NCBI RefSeq assembly: GCF_937123705.1
Contig: NZ_CAKZKO010000010.1
Coordinates: 95,244 to 159,243 of the forward strand
Source of the DNA: an uncultured Paraglaciecola sp.
Lineage (GTDB): Bacteria > Pseudomonadota > Gammaproteobacteria > Enterobacterales > Alteromonadaceae
Direction: 5' to 3'
DNA length: 64,000 nt
Below are positions 39,578 to 51,344 of this stretch, one piece after another. The notes below the pieces were generated by a model. The model had not been told where the DNA came from. It made no database searches and worked only from the letters and a program-made list of their open reading frames with translations. The stretch's first letter is position 1, and the number at the start of each line of letters is the position of its first letter. The position numbers were made by a program, and so were the translations under genes.

Positions 39578-41731
39578 ATGATATACCAAGGTAAAAGCCT
39601 CGCGGTGACTTTACTGCAAGATGGCATTGCAGAATTAGTATTTGATGCCCCAGGTTCGGTGAACAAATTTGACCGACAAACTGTCGAAGATTTAGATGCT
39701 GCGACGCAAGCCATTGCCGGAAATTCAGACGTAAAAGGTGTAGTAGTTCGCTCCGCAAAATCGACCTTTATTGTGGGTGCAGATATCACCGAATTTACCG
39801 CCTTATTCGACATGCCCGATGCAGAAGTATTAGCTTGGGTTGCCAAAACTTCACAAGTGTTCGACCGCTTTGAAGATTTAGCCGTACCTACTATCGCCGC
39901 AGTCAACGGTTTTGCCTTAGGTGGCGGTTGTGAAATGACTTTAGCTTGTGATTTACGAGTCGCAGATACCACTGCCGCTATCGGTTTGCCAGAAGTGAAA
40001 CTTGGTTTAATGCCTGGTTTTGGCGGCACAGTTCGCCTACCTCGCTTAATTGGTTCCGATAACGCCTTAGAATGGATGACCACAGGCCGCGATCGCAAAG
40101 CCGTAAAAGCATTGGCCGAAGGCGCCGTTGATGCGGTCGTTTCCCCAGATAAATTAACCGCTGCCGCTATTAGCATGTTAAAAGACGCCATAGCAGGTGA
40201 TTTAGATTGGCAAGCTCGTCGCGCTGAGAAAAAAGCCCCGCTTAAATTGAATCAAAACGAAGCTATGATGAGTTTTTCTACTGCACAAGCTATGGTAGCT
40301 GCTCAAGCAGGCAGACATTACCCTGCACCCCACATGATGGTAGAAACTATTTCAAAAGCCGCTGGCCTTGATCGCGATGGTGCCCTTAAATTGGAAAACC
40401 AAGGCTTTGTTAAGCTGGCCAAATCTGACGCAGCGAAAGCGCAAGTGGGAATCTTCTTAGCCGACCAACTGGTTAAAGGCAAAGGTAAAAAACAAGCCAA
40501 AGCCGCCACTAAAGCGATTAAACAAACCGCTGTGCTCGGCGCAGGTATTATGGGTGGCGGTATTGCCTACCAGTCTGCGGTAAAAGGCACGCCTGTTATC
40601 ATGAAAGACATCAATCAAGCCGCACTGGATTTGGGCTTGAAAGAAGCGGCAACTATCTTAGGTAAAGGTATGAAGCGCGGTAAAGTGGATGCCACTAAAA
40701 TGGCCACCACTTTAAATAACATCGTACCTACACTTGAATATTCCGCTATTAAAGATGTGGATTTAGTGATTGAAGCGGTTGTCGAAAATCCTAAAGTGAA
40801 AGCGATAGTATTAGCCGAAACTGAACAACATGTGTCTGACGATGCAATTATTGTTTCTAATACGTCGACTATATCCATCAACCAGCTAGCCAAAAGTATG
40901 CAAAAACCAGAGCGTTTCTGCGGTATGCATTTCTTTAACCCTGTGCATAAAATGCCTTTAGTTGAAATTATCCGAGGTGAAAAAACCTCTGATGAAACTA
41001 TCTCTGCGGTAGTAGCAGCTACCTTAAAAATGGGTAAAACCCCCATTGTAGTCAACGACTGCCCAGGCTTTTTAGTGAACCGTGTGTTGTTCCCATACTT
41101 TGCAGGTTTTAGCCGTTTGATTATGGACGGTGCCGACTTTGTGGCCGTTGATAAAGTGATGGAGAAAGTATTTGGTTGGCCTATGGGCCCTGCGTACTTG
41201 CTAGATGTGGTAGGCATGGATACCTCTGATCACGCATCGGGTGTCATGTCTGATGGCATTCCAGAGCGCATGCAAAAAATTGAAAACGATCCGGTGACTT
41301 TGCTGTTTAAAGCCGACCGTTTAGGTCAGAAAAATGGCAAAGGGTTTTACAACTTCAGCTTAGATAAACGTGGTCGCCCCGCAAAAGTTGCGGCACCAGA
41401 AGCTTACGAATTATTTGCGCCTCATTGCGCCGAAACTCGTGAATTCGATAAAGAAGAAATCATTGCTCGTGTGATGATCCCTATGGCTAACGAAGCCATT
41501 CGCTGCCTAGAAGAAGGCATTATCGACAGTGCAGCCGAAGCCGATATGGCGTTACTTTATGGCTTAGGATTCCCGCCGTTTAAAGGTGGCATATTCCGCT
41601 ATATCGAAACCATGGGGTTAGCCAACTTTGTGGCATTAGCCGATAAATACGCGCATTTAGGTGCGGTTTATCAGATTTCTGATGGGGTGCGCGACATGGC
41701 CGCCTCGAACAAATCATATTTTGCACAATAG
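39578..41731 (+). CDS. fadB: Fatty acid oxidation complex alpha subunit FadB
   Basis: 717 residues from ATG 39578 (an ATG two codons earlier abuts the AGGAG box). Multifunctional enzyme: N-terminal enoyl-CoA hydratase/isomerase ([34 protein letters not shown] about 105-145) and C-terminal 3-hydroxyacyl-CoA dehydrogenase with NAD fold ([17 protein letters not shown] about 318) and [17 protein letters not shown]. Works with FadA in beta-oxidation. The closeness to E. coli FadB over its full length separates it from FadJ. Operon fadB-fadA with a 15-bp gap. Confidence 0.97.
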   Translation: MIYQGKSLAVTLLQDGIAELVFDAPGSVNKFDRQTVEDLDAATQAIAGNSDVKGVVVRSAKSTFIVGADITEFTALFDMPDAEVLAWVAKTSQVFDRFEDLAVPTIAAVNGFALGGGCEMTLACDLRVADTTAAIGLPEVKLGLMPGFGGTVRLPRLIGSDNALEWMTTGRDRKAVKALAEGAVDAVVSPDKLTAAAISMLKDAIAGDLDWQARRAEKKAPLKLNQNEAMMSFSTAQAMVAAQAGRHYPAPHMMVETISKAAGLDRDGALKLENQGFVKLAKSDAAKAQVGIFLADQLVKGKGKKQAKAATKAIKQTAVLGAGIMGGGIAYQSAVKGTPVIMKDINQAALDLGLKEAATILGKGMKRGKVDATKMATTLNNIVPTLEYSAIKDVDLVIEAVVENPKVKAIVLAETEQHVSDDAIIVSNTSTISINQLAKSMQKPERFCGMHFFNPVHKMPLVEIIRGEKTSDETISAVVAATLKMGKTPIVVNDCPGFLVNRVLFPYFAGFSRLIMDGADFVAVDKVMEKVFGWPMGPAYLLDVVGMDTSDHASGVMSDGIPERMQKIENDPVTLLFKADRLGQKNGKGFYNFSLDKRGRPAKVAAPEAYELFAPHCAETREFDKEEIIARVMIPMANEAIRCLEEGIIDSAAEADMALLYGLGFPPFKGGIFRYIETMGLANFVALADKYAHLGAVYQISDGVRDMAASNKSYFAQ

Positions 41732-42910
<1,179 letters not shown>

Positions 42911-42933
42911 CTGACCTAAAGCAGACTCTGAAT

Positions 42934-42971
42934 AGGCACAACTATTTATTAATAGTTGTGCCTATTTTTTT
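42934..42971 (+). terminator. Rho-independent terminator of fadBA
   Basis: Stem AGGCACAACTATT / AATAGTTGTGCCT with a TATT loop and a following run of seven T. Confidence 0.92.
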
Positions 42972-43009
42972 GCACTTGAAACAAGATTTGGGTTGGTTTG
43001 AGAAATTTT

Positions 43010-43120
43010 TTATTTGTAGATAACTTGCTGTTTAATCACTGCAACTAAACGTTGCTTAACTTGAGGTGTAAGACCAAGGCTGACCAAAAACAAACACAAG
43101 CCTTGTGTATCTTTATTCAT
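43010..43120 (-). CDS. 36-residue mini-ORF, internally deleted copy of the gene at 46809-47030
   Basis: Not in long-ORF range but intact: AAGGAA box, ATG 43118-43120, stop at 43010. Its first 12 residues (MNKDTQGLCLFL) and last 24 (VSLGLTPQVKQRLVAVIKQQ then VIYK) match the two ends of the 73-residue membrane protein encoded at 46809-47030, with the 37 central residues that hold the membrane segments missing in frame. It may be a relic, or a small peptide still made. The rest of the 42972-43378 gap shows nothing else beyond AT-rich leader sequence. Confidence 0.5.
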   Translation of the reverse strand: MNKDTQGLCLFLVSLGLTPQVKQRLVAVIKQQVIYK

Positions 43121-43378
43121 TATTGATTCCTTTTTCTATGTAACTAGACTTATCAAGCTAAATGCAGTTTAAGAGAGTCTGCTGTACGTCGGGATACATC
43201 TCTTCTACAGGCTGTTTACAAAACCCTCCAAAATCGTAAAGATTAGAGTACTTATGCACCAAGAACACTAGCAAAGTGATCTGTCTAATGCTCTAACAAT
43301 ACCAGTCTAAGTCTGTAGAATCCGCGCCTCAGCAAATTAGCTCATTTTTAATCCAAATAACCATAAAGAGGTAAGCAA

Positions 43379-44050
43379 GTGCATTTCCCAACACACAGAT
43401 TTTATGAAGACGTACTGGCATTGTTTTGTGCTGGCGTATTGGTCTCTTTTGGTGTGATGTTATTTGGTACTCATAATTTACTCACAGGCGGCACCGCGGG
43501 TATTGCCATTATTGGCACTCACCTTGTTGATGTGAACTTTGGTTTGCTGTTTTTTCTGGTCAATTTGCCTTTTTACTTTATTGCTTGGACCCAGCTAAGT
43601 AAGCGTTTTACCGTGAATACCTTTATTTCGGTGTCTATGGTTTCTGTGATGACCGAGCAATTACCCCATTTGATTAACATTGAAAGTATTCATCCATTGT
43701 TTGCCACCGTAGCGGGGGGAATGTTGATTGGTGTGGGTATACTCATTATGTTTAGGCATAAATCAAGTCTAGGAGGCTTAGGTATTTTAGCGCTATACCT
43801 TCAGAATAAATACAATATCAGAGCCGGCAACTTTGGTTTGCTAGTGGACTCTGTAATTTTGGGGTCTTCGATTTTTATCTTCAGTTTAGATTTGGTGATT
43901 TTGTCTGTTATTGGCGCGATAACCCTAAACTTACTTATTGCAGTCAATCATAAACCCGGTCGCTATCAGGCCTATAAAAAGTCTAAAAAATCCAAGCAAG
44001 TTGAGCAAGACTCCCATTTAGAAGAAGAGCTATTAGCGGCGGTTGAATAA
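43379..44050 (+). CDS. YitT family (DUF161) membrane protein
   Basis: 223 residues from a GTG start after AAGAGGTAAG. Five to six hydrophobic segments, with YitT-family hallmarks LLTGGTAGIAIIGTHL near residue 34 and MLIGVGILIMFRHKSSLGGLGIL about 118-140, then a charged cytoplasmic tail (KKSKKSKQVEQ). Inner-membrane protein of uncertain substrate. It lacks the C-terminal DUF2179 domain present in many longer YitT proteins, as is usual for proteobacterial ones. Confidence 0.85.
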   Translation: MHFPTHRFYEDVLALFCAGVLVSFGVMLFGTHNLLTGGTAGIAIIGTHLVDVNFGLLFFLVNLPFYFIAWTQLSKRFTVNTFISVSMVSVMTEQLPHLINIESIHPLFATVAGGMLIGVGILIMFRHKSSLGGLGILALYLQNKYNIRAGNFGLLVDSVILGSSIFIFSLDLVILSVIGAITLNLLIAVNHKPGRYQAYKKSKKSKQVEQDSHLEEELLAAVE

Positions 44051-44167
44051 CAACCTGAGGATGCAAAACAGCAGTCTATAGGGGCATCCATCATTACTTT
44101 GACGTTTTTAAAAAGGTTTTCCAAAAGCATGATGCAACCTTAATTCATGTTTAAAATAGCAAGTGAG

Positions 44168-44329
44168 CTAGAGCATTAGCGCCATTTCTTTATTGTCGAA
44201 TGCGCGAGCTTCTTTCCAATTCGACACTTGCAGACCCACAAAAACGCCTACGACGACATTAATAAAGTCGAGAGCCACGGCACCCCAATTTTGTTCTTGT
44301 ACATATTGTGTAAGTCGACGAAGTAGCAT
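44168..44329 (-). pseudogene. N-terminal fragment of a DUF6090-like membrane protein
   Basis: 53 codons from ATG 44329: MLLRRLTQYVQEQNWGAVA, a hydrophobic segment (LDFINVVVGVFVGLQV) and SNWKEARAF before an early stop. This is the characteristic start of a family of roughly 200-250-residue membrane proteins, so the frame seems truncated. The 44051-44598 stretch holds nothing else convincing. Confidence 0.5.
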
Positions 44330-44571
44330 CTTTACATTCCTTATATGAATCACTTTTCCCCAAGAAAACGGTAAAAGGAAAATATGTAATATGAACTAGA
44401 TCTCTACTCCATTCAAGAAACTACAAAATCGAAGAAATATACTGAATGATAAAAGGGTCAGTGCCGTCTTAATAATTGGCCTATGTTTATTGTATAGATA
44501 ACTTTTAGCTTTAAGGGCAGATGCCTAAAAAAGTTTTGGGCATCAGCGGCAGGGCAGTTTTATTCAAAACA

Positions 44572-44986
44572 ATTTAAAACGGCTCTGATCATCTTTTATT
44601 ATCGAGTAGAAAGAGAAGCAAAAAAATTGTTTAGCCATTGCCAAACGGATGTATGATGCTGCTTTCTTCTGCCGGTATTATGTTTTTGCTCCCAGCGTCG
44701 CTTGGTGTCAAGTCTGTGTTGGCGACGTTCATCCACACTGTTTGCTACTTCAGCAAAATGCAAGCGTTGCTCTTTTGTAAGATCTTCGCCAAACGCTTTA
44801 ATAGGTGCTCGATTAATACGGACGTGACCGCTTGATTTTGGAGATGAACACATAGTGATTATCCTCATAACTTAATCTTGTATCTATATAGACAGATGGA
44901 GAAGCATGTTTATTACATATTTTTTGCTTGCAAATTTGAAGGCCGCTGGCCAAATGCTGGATAAAATTGATTTAAAACGGCTCTGA
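44572..44986. repeat. 17-bp direct repeats flanking the 84-residue hypothetical gene
   Basis: ATTTAAAACGGCTCTGA occurs at 44572-44588 and again at 44970-44986, each followed by a similar CTTTTATT stretch. The pair brackets the small gene at 44599-44853 and its leader. Confidence 0.7.
44599..44853 (-). CDS. Small basic hypothetical protein
   Basis: 84 residues from ATG 44853 (TGAGGA box, spacing about seven; the frame opens at 44868). Strongly basic and histidine/arginine-rich (DERRQHRLDTKRRWEQKHN, GRRKQHHTSV), no signal or membrane segment. Not recognised. The good ribosome-binding site and flanking 17-bp direct repeats argue for a real, perhaps acquired, gene. It could instead be a fragment. 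Confidence 0.5.
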   Translation of the reverse strand: MCSSPKSSGHVRINRAPIKAFGEDLTKEQRLHFAEVANSVDERRQHRLDTKRRWEQKHNTGRRKQHHTSVWQWLNNFFASLSTR

Positions 44987-45129
44987 ACGCTTTTATTCTT
45001 ACGTCAACGAATTTAATGTGTACATGTTGAAAGTAAGGCAAGAAGTTACAAGCCATATATGGCTAGTTAAATTTTATAAAAACTATAACTGAAGGGTTTT
45101 GTATATTGAAGGAAATGAAATGTGCAAAA

Positions 45130-46686
45130 ATGAAGCTTGTTATCAAGAAGATCACGCTAAGTATAGCTTTCTTGTTGGTTAACGCTGCTGTAAATGCCGA
45201 TAATGTCGACGATTTTCTTGTTACTAAGATGAAAGAAAATGATATTCCTGGTCTACAAGTTTCAGTGATTCAGCATAATAAAGTGGTCAAAGCGGCTAGC
45301 TATGGTATCGCTAATATTCAAGACTTAGTGAAGGTAGACAAAGATACTGTTTTTAACATTGCATCTATTACGAAAGCATTTACCTGTGTGGCTTTGATGC
45401 AACTGGCTGAACAAGGGGTAATTAATCTCAATGCTTCTATTTCAACTTATATAGCTGACTTACCTAGATCGTGGCAACGAATTACTGTTAACCAAGTCCT
45501 GACTCATAGCTCTGGACTACCTGATATCATGAATGAGCGCTTCCAATTGATCGATAGTGGAGGCGAAGAACAATCATGGCAGGCTGTAAAGCTTAAAAAA
45601 ATGCTATTCAAGCCGGGAACTGCATTTCATTATAACCAAACAAATTATCTAGTGGCAGGTCAAGTTATTGAGAGCGTCAGTAGTAAAAGTTACGCAGACT
45701 TGATTAGAAAATTTCAGCTGAAAAAAATTGGTATGACGAGAACAGAAGCTGCTGGATTTGCTCATTTCGAAGATGTAATCACCCATCAGGCGAGAGATTA
45801 TAGAAAAAGCGAGCAGGAAACTCTAACTAATGTTTTAACTTATTTTCCATCGATTATTCGTGCAGGAGCAGGGATGAGTTCAACGGCTAATGAATTAGCT
45901 GAATGGGTTATCGCGTTACAAAATGGCTTGTTTTTTAAACACAAAAAAAGCGTGACAAAGTTATTGCAAGAAGCACCACTTAGTAGTGGTGTTTGGGCAA
46001 AAGAAAACCCTAACATGCACCCCTACGCTTTAGGCTGGTACACGGTGAACCGGCCGTTCAACAAGAAAATCGTCACCGCTGGTGGAGGACAATCGGCCTT
46101 GGTAGTTTATCCCGATGACGGACTGTCGATTGTAATACTAACGAACCTTGCAGGAGCAAAACCAGAAAACTTAATGGATGAACTGGCAGAATTTTATCTC
46201 AAAGATTTTGGTCTATCACCCGATATCAAATTGCTCAAAAACAAGTTGGAGGATAAAGGCTACAATAATGCATTAGATATTGTTAAAACACTAAACTCTG
46301 AAAAACAAATAAGTTTTGAAGCAAGCGAGTTGCATCACCTTGCTGAATTACTGGCTAAACATAATCAAAGTAAACAATCACAGGCGATATTTAACCTTAA
46401 CAATCAATTATTCTCCAAAGCTACCTTAAATAATGGATTACTAAAAAAATATGTTGGAGTTTATGAATTGGATGACTTTTCAATAAGAGTTAGTCTAAAT
46501 GCAGGTGCATTGTTTATCACTGCAACAGGTGATGCTACTTTACCTATTTTCCCCGTTACTGATAGTCGCTTTGTGTTAAAGCAGGTTGACGCTTCAATAA
46601 CATTTGTAAAAGACAAAAGTAACACGGTAAACGGATTGGTATTGAATTTGAATAATCAGGATTTATCAGGAATAAAAATAAAGTAA
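45130..46686 (+). CDS. Serine hydrolase, beta-lactamase/DD-peptidase (S12) family
   Basis: 518 residues from ATG 45130, giving a signal peptide (KLVIKKITLSIAFLLVNAA); an AAGGAA box at 45109 also sits near an ATG at 45115, so the start is uncertain. Class C-type fold with Ser79-x-x-Lys82 (NIASITKAF) and the glycine-rich third motif (VTAGGGQSALVVYP). The second motif, normally Tyr-x-Asn, reads Tyr168-Asn-Gln (FHYNQTNYL), with the last residue changed. A C-terminal lipocalin-like region (about 430-518) follows. Likely an esterase or peptidase, not a resistance enzyme. Stands alone. Confidence 0.85.
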   Translation: MKLVIKKITLSIAFLLVNAAVNADNVDDFLVTKMKENDIPGLQVSVIQHNKVVKAASYGIANIQDLVKVDKDTVFNIASITKAFTCVALMQLAEQGVINLNASISTYIADLPRSWQRITVNQVLTHSSGLPDIMNERFQLIDSGGEEQSWQAVKLKKMLFKPGTAFHYNQTNYLVAGQVIESVSSKSYADLIRKFQLKKIGMTRTEAAGFAHFEDVITHQARDYRKSEQETLTNVLTYFPSIIRAGAGMSSTANELAEWVIALQNGLFFKHKKSVTKLLQEAPLSSGVWAKENPNMHPYALGWYTVNRPFNKKIVTAGGGQSALVVYPDDGLSIVILTNLAGAKPENLMDELAEFYLKDFGLSPDIKLLKNKLEDKGYNNALDIVKTLNSEKQISFEASELHHLAELLAKHNQSKQSQAIFNLNNQLFSKATLNNGLLKKYVGVYELDDFSIRVSLNAGALFITATGDATLPIFPVTDSRFVLKQVDASITFVKDKSNTVNGLVLNLNNQDLSGIKIK

Positions 46687-46808
46687 CTGGGCTTAATTGT
46701 TTCTTACTTCCTTCCTAAACTAATGTGTTCTTAGCGGATTGGGTAAGGTTGTCACTTTTTGCTTACGCAAAAACATCCGCCAAGTTCACTAAACAGGTGT
46801 TCAGGGCG

Positions 46809-47030
46809 TTATTTATAAGCAGCCACTTTTAGTTTAATGACTTGCACCAAGCGCTGCTTTACTTGAGGTGTAAGACCAAGGCTTATCAAAAACGAAGAAA
46901 ATGCGGATATAAATACAATGCTTTTTAGAATTTTTACGCCTGTGAACAACATGGTCAATATTAGTAGCGCAGTATAAGCCAAACCAATCATGCCCAAGAA
47001 CAAACACATGCCTTTTATATCTTTATTCAC
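46809..47030 (-). CDS. Small inner-membrane protein, full-length paralogue of 43010-43120
   Basis: 73 residues from a GTG start after a GAGGAA box. Two hydrophobic segments (about 8-30 and 36-52) and a basic C-terminus (LTPQVKQRLVQVIKLKVAAYK). Not recognised. Its ends are duplicated 3.7 kb away in the 36-residue ORF, including a 23-bp stretch of identical DNA. That the two copies keep similar ribosome-binding sites supports it being a real gene. Confidence 0.6.
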   Translation of the reverse strand: MNKDIKGMCLFLGMIGLAYTALLILTMLFTGVKILKSIVFISAFSSFLISLGLTPQVKQRLVQVIKLKVAAYK

Positions 47031-47169
47031 TTTTTATTCCTCATTTGTAAGTGTTCAATAATGGCCGACTTTAGCTCTGTTGTCATATCCAAAATGTAAC
47101 CACATTTATCAGAAAAAGCAGAGCTATTGCTAAAACAGTAAGTCAACTCTGTATAGTGCGCATCGAATA

Positions 47170-47589
47170 TTAAGACGCAAAAAGCTGGTTGATGTCTTTA
47201 AACGCCTTAAACTCAAGCGCATTACCACTAGGGTCGAGAAAAAACATTGTGGCTTGTTCGCCGACTTGTCCGGCAAATCTAACATAAGGTTCGATAATAA
47301 AATTCATTTGATGCTGTTCAAGTTTTCTGGCCAATTGCTGCCAATCTTGCCATGGCAATACCACTCCAAAGTGAGGCACTGGCACGGCATGATCATCCAC
47401 TTGATTATGTTTAGGTAGGCTGGGCATGTCATTTACAAGGTGGGTGACCAACTGATGCCCATAAAAATTCCAGTCGATCCATTGTTCACTACTGCGGCCT
47501 TGTTCACAGCCTAACAAGTCACCATAAAAGGTTTGTGCCTGAGGTAAATCAATCACAGGTATCGCTAAATGAAATGGAGCAAGGGTCAT
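47170..47589 (-). CDS. VOC-family (glyoxalase/dioxygenase-like) protein
   Basis: 139 residues with one vicinal-oxygen-chelate fold: metal-ligand candidates His8 ([10 protein letters not shown]), His in PHFGVVLPW and Glu in [10 protein letters not shown]; also [12 protein letters not shown]. Resembles the subgroup annotated as predicted dioxygenase of the glyoxalase family. Substrate unknown. Seven bases after the aldehyde dehydrogenase gene on the same strand, so probably cotranscribed; the pair may handle a reactive aldehyde, which is inference. Confidence 0.85.
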   Translation of the reverse strand: MTLAPFHLAIPVIDLPQAQTFYGDLLGCEQGRSSEQWIDWNFYGHQLVTHLVNDMPSLPKHNQVDDHAVPVPHFGVVLPWQDWQQLARKLEQHQMNFIIEPYVRFAGQVGEQATMFFLDPSGNALEFKAFKDINQLFAS

Positions 47590-47596
47590 AAATCAC

Positions 47597-49009
47597 CTAT
47601 ATCATTTTTTTAAGGAGCTTAAATTTTTTGTCGGTAAAAGGCGGGTAACGCAGCGGCACATCAAACATAAAGCTGCGTTTCATCACGGTTTTTAAATGAC
47701 TGAAGTTATCAAAACCAATTTTGCCATGATAAGCACCCGTACCGCTGTTGCCTACGCCACCAAAAGGTAAATTGGGGTTGGCGGCAAACATAAATCCGTC
47801 GTTTACGCACACCATGCCGGCACTTGTTGAGTTGAGCACTTGTTGTTCAAAATCGCTGTTTTTAGTGAACACATACAAGGCCAAAGGTTTGGCGCGCTCG
47901 TTCACAAAGGGGATCGACTGCTCAATGTTTTTGACCGTCACTATGGGTAGAATTGGACCAAAAATTTCTTGTTGCATCAACGGGCTGTCGATGGCGGGAT
48001 TGAGCACTAATGTTGGCTCGATAAACTTGTTGGCTGCGTCATGTTTACCACCGTGTACCACGTTTTGGTCTTCTAAATAACTGACTATGCGGGCAAGGTG
48101 ACGTTCATTCACAATGCGCCCATAATCCTGACTTTTAGCGGCGTCGTCACTATAAAACTCAGTAATTTTATTTTTAATCGCTTCGATTAATTTGGGTGCA
48201 AAAGCTTCTTCTACCAAAATATAATCAGGCGCAACACAAGTTTGCCCTGCATTCATCCATTTGCTCCAAGCAATTCTTGAGGCCGTTACATCTAAGTCAG
48301 TGGAGCTATCGACAATACAGGGGCTTTTGCCACCTAATTCTAAGGTCACAGGAGTGAGAAATTCAGCAGCAGCGCGCATCACAATTTTGCCTACTACATC
48401 GCCACCAGTGTAGATGATATGGTCAAATTGATGTTTCAGTAGCTCGGTGGTTTCCTCCACCGCACCTTCGACCACGGCAAAAGCTTCATTGTCTAAATAT
48501 TGTGCCACCATCTCTGCGACTAGCTTGGACACATTGGGCGATAACTCAGAAGGTTTTATTAAGGCATTATTACCAGCCGATATCGCTGCAATGAGTGGCG
48601 ATAAAACCAATAATAGCGGGTAGTTCCACGCGCCAATAATCAAGATAGTGCCAAGCGGCTCTGGCAACATATAACTTTTACCGGGCTGAGCGACTATGGG
48701 CGTAGAGACTTTGCGGGGTTTGGCCCATTTTTTTAGGTGTTTTATTGCATGATCGGCTTCGGTTATCACGCCGCCTAGCTCTGCAGTCCATGATTCCATA
48801 TTGCAGCGGCCTAAGTCCTGTTGCATAGCGGCAAAAATGTTGTCTTGTTGCTCAAGCACCATTTTTTTAATCTGTTTAAGCTGTTCCACCCGCCATGCCA
48901 AAGGCTTGGTTTTCCCTGAAGCAAAGGTATTTTTTAATAATGCTATTTTGGGTGCAATGTCGGCAATAGCTGGAAAATTAACGGGTTCTGATTGGGTGTT
49001 TGCTTGCAT
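47597..49009 (-). CDS. Aldehyde dehydrogenase (coniferyl-aldehyde dehydrogenase type)
   Basis: 470 residues. NAD(P)-dependent ALDH fold: nucleotide-binding region (IIGAWNYPLLLVLSPL), catalytic Glu in VTLELGGKSP and catalytic Cys in WMNAGQTCVAPDY. The short class-3-like form with a C-terminal hydrophobic/basic tail (YPPFTDKKFKLLKK) matches coniferyl-aldehyde and long-chain fatty-aldehyde dehydrogenases. Substrate not determined. Operon with the downstream VOC gene. Confidence 0.9.
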   Translation of the reverse strand: MQANTQSEPVNFPAIADIAPKIALLKNTFASGKTKPLAWRVEQLKQIKKMVLEQQDNIFAAMQQDLGRCNMESWTAELGGVITEADHAIKHLKKWAKPRKVSTPIVAQPGKSYMLPEPLGTILIIGAWNYPLLLVLSPLIAAISAGNNALIKPSELSPNVSKLVAEMVAQYLDNEAFAVVEGAVEETTELLKHQFDHIIYTGGDVVGKIVMRAAAEFLTPVTLELGGKSPCIVDSSTDLDVTASRIAWSKWMNAGQTCVAPDYILVEEAFAPKLIEAIKNKITEFYSDDAAKSQDYGRIVNERHLARIVSYLEDQNVVHGGKHDAANKFIEPTLVLNPAIDSPLMQQEIFGPILPIVTVKNIEQSIPFVNERAKPLALYVFTKNSDFEQQVLNSTSAGMVCVNDGFMFAANPNLPFGGVGNSGTGAYHGKIGFDNFSHLKTVMKRSFMFDVPLRYPPFTDKKFKLLKKMI

Positions 49010-49096
49010 GGAAAACCTATAAAATGTAATGCTTAGTCCCTCATGTTACCGCAAAAATTACTGAAAAAACTACTGCCGTTAACAAAATTCAGGCAT

Positions 49097-49120
49097 AAAA
49101 AAGGCCGCAAAATGCAGCCT
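49097..49120 (-). terminator. Rho-independent terminator of purA
   Basis: On the minus strand the stem AGGCTGC / GCGGCCT with an ATTTT loop runs into a T tract. Located 30 bp after the purA stop. Confidence 0.85.
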
Positions 49121-49149
49121 AGTCAAATAGATGTGTGAGCGTTTAGATA

Positions 49150-50469
<1,320 letters not shown>

Positions 50470-50589
50470 TTAGGCGGGGATTCTATCAAAAAATTATCGC
50501 TAGCTAAATAACAAAATCGCGCTGTTTATAATCAATACCACAACACCTAATAAAGGATGGATGAGAAGTTATACCATTCAGTGTTCGGG

Positions 50590-50784
50590 CTATATTAAAT
50601 AAACTAAACTGACTACGCCAATAGTTACCAATACACCGCCGGCAGAACGCAATTGGTTAACGGGCTGTTGGGAGACCTGTACTAAAAAACGCTGCCATTT
50701 GTTGGCAAATAACATAGGACCAATGCCTTCTACAACTAAAACCAAGGCTATCGCCATCAAAATTACGTCACTCAAAGAATACAT
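50590..50784 (-). CDS. DUF2065 small membrane protein (YjeT-like)
   Basis: 64 residues, two membrane segments (about 3-24 and 46-63) around the conserved GPMLFANKWQRFL and SAGGVLVTIGVVSLVYLI. In E. coli the homologue sits between hflC and purA; here it also precedes purA but hflK and hflC are not upstream. Function unknown, possibly a membrane accessory protein. Confidence 0.88.
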   Translation of the reverse strand: MYSLSDVILMAIALVLVVEGIGPMLFANKWQRFLVQVSQQPVNQLRSAGGVLVTIGVVSLVYLI

Positions 50785-50810
50785 GTTCTAAGCCTTCATC
50801 AAATGTTGAA

Positions 50811-51344
50811 TTAGTTAGCATAACCGCTGCCTAAAGCACGAAATGGTAATTCTAAACCTAGTTCAGGTACTTGCAGGCCAATCCATTGGGGAAAAGTATT
50901 ACTATTTGGGCCTGGAAATAGCGTGTATTCATTAGCCCAAGGATAGCGAGCCACCGCATCCGAGATTTTAGGAATGAGTGCATTTGCCTTATCGCCTTTA
51001 ATTAATAGCAATCTTTCTGGCTTTGCACCGTACCAATAGCGGTCAGGTGTAGTAGTTTGATACTCACGCAAGGCTGGCAAACCACTTTGGATGCGCCAGC
51101 CTACTACTTCGTAAACCGTATACTCAATAGCATTTTCTGGCTTAAGGGCTATCCAAGTGTGTACTGCAAACCAGCCGCGCCAACTAAACGCATCGGCAGC
51201 ATAAACCTCAATTACGGCATTTTTAAAAATTGCCGGATCGATTGCAATACCGGCAGGCTCTCGACTAGCTGTGCGCCAATCCGAACTACTGCAAGCAGCT
51301 ATCAAACTAACCAAAAAAAAGAACATTACACCTTTATTCAACAT
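50811..51344 (-). CDS. DUF3750-type lipoprotein
   Basis: 177 residues. The N-terminus MLNKGVMFFFLVSLIAACSS is a lipoprotein signal with lipobox IAAC. Mature part has the conserved FSWRGWFAVHTWIALKP and YWYGAKPERLL ... YTLFPGPNSNTFPQWI, typical of DUF3750. Probably periplasmic and membrane anchored. The ATG overlaps the HPP gene stop by one base (TAATG), so translation is coupled. No biochemical function is known to me. Confidence 0.8.
   Translation of the reverse strand: MLNKGVMFFFLVSLIAACSSSDWRTASREPAGIAIDPAIFKNAVIEVYAADAFSWRGWFAVHTWIALKPENAIEYTVYEVVGWRIQSGLPALREYQTTTPDRYWYGAKPERLLLIKGDKANALIPKISDAVARYPWANEYTLFPGPNSNTFPQWIGLQVPELGLELPFRALGSGYAN

Noticed and set aside
39523..41217. Long minus-strand open frames (222 and 200 residues) under fadB
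   Set aside because: They are antisense to a highly conserved gene, have no ribosome-binding sites and give protein of unlikely composition; they mirror the codon usage of fadB.
45130..46686. Serine hydrolase as an antibiotic-resistance beta-lactamase
   Set aside because: Length, C-terminal extra domain and altered Tyr-x-Asn motif fit the broad S12 esterase/peptidase group; nothing specific to class C resistance enzymes.
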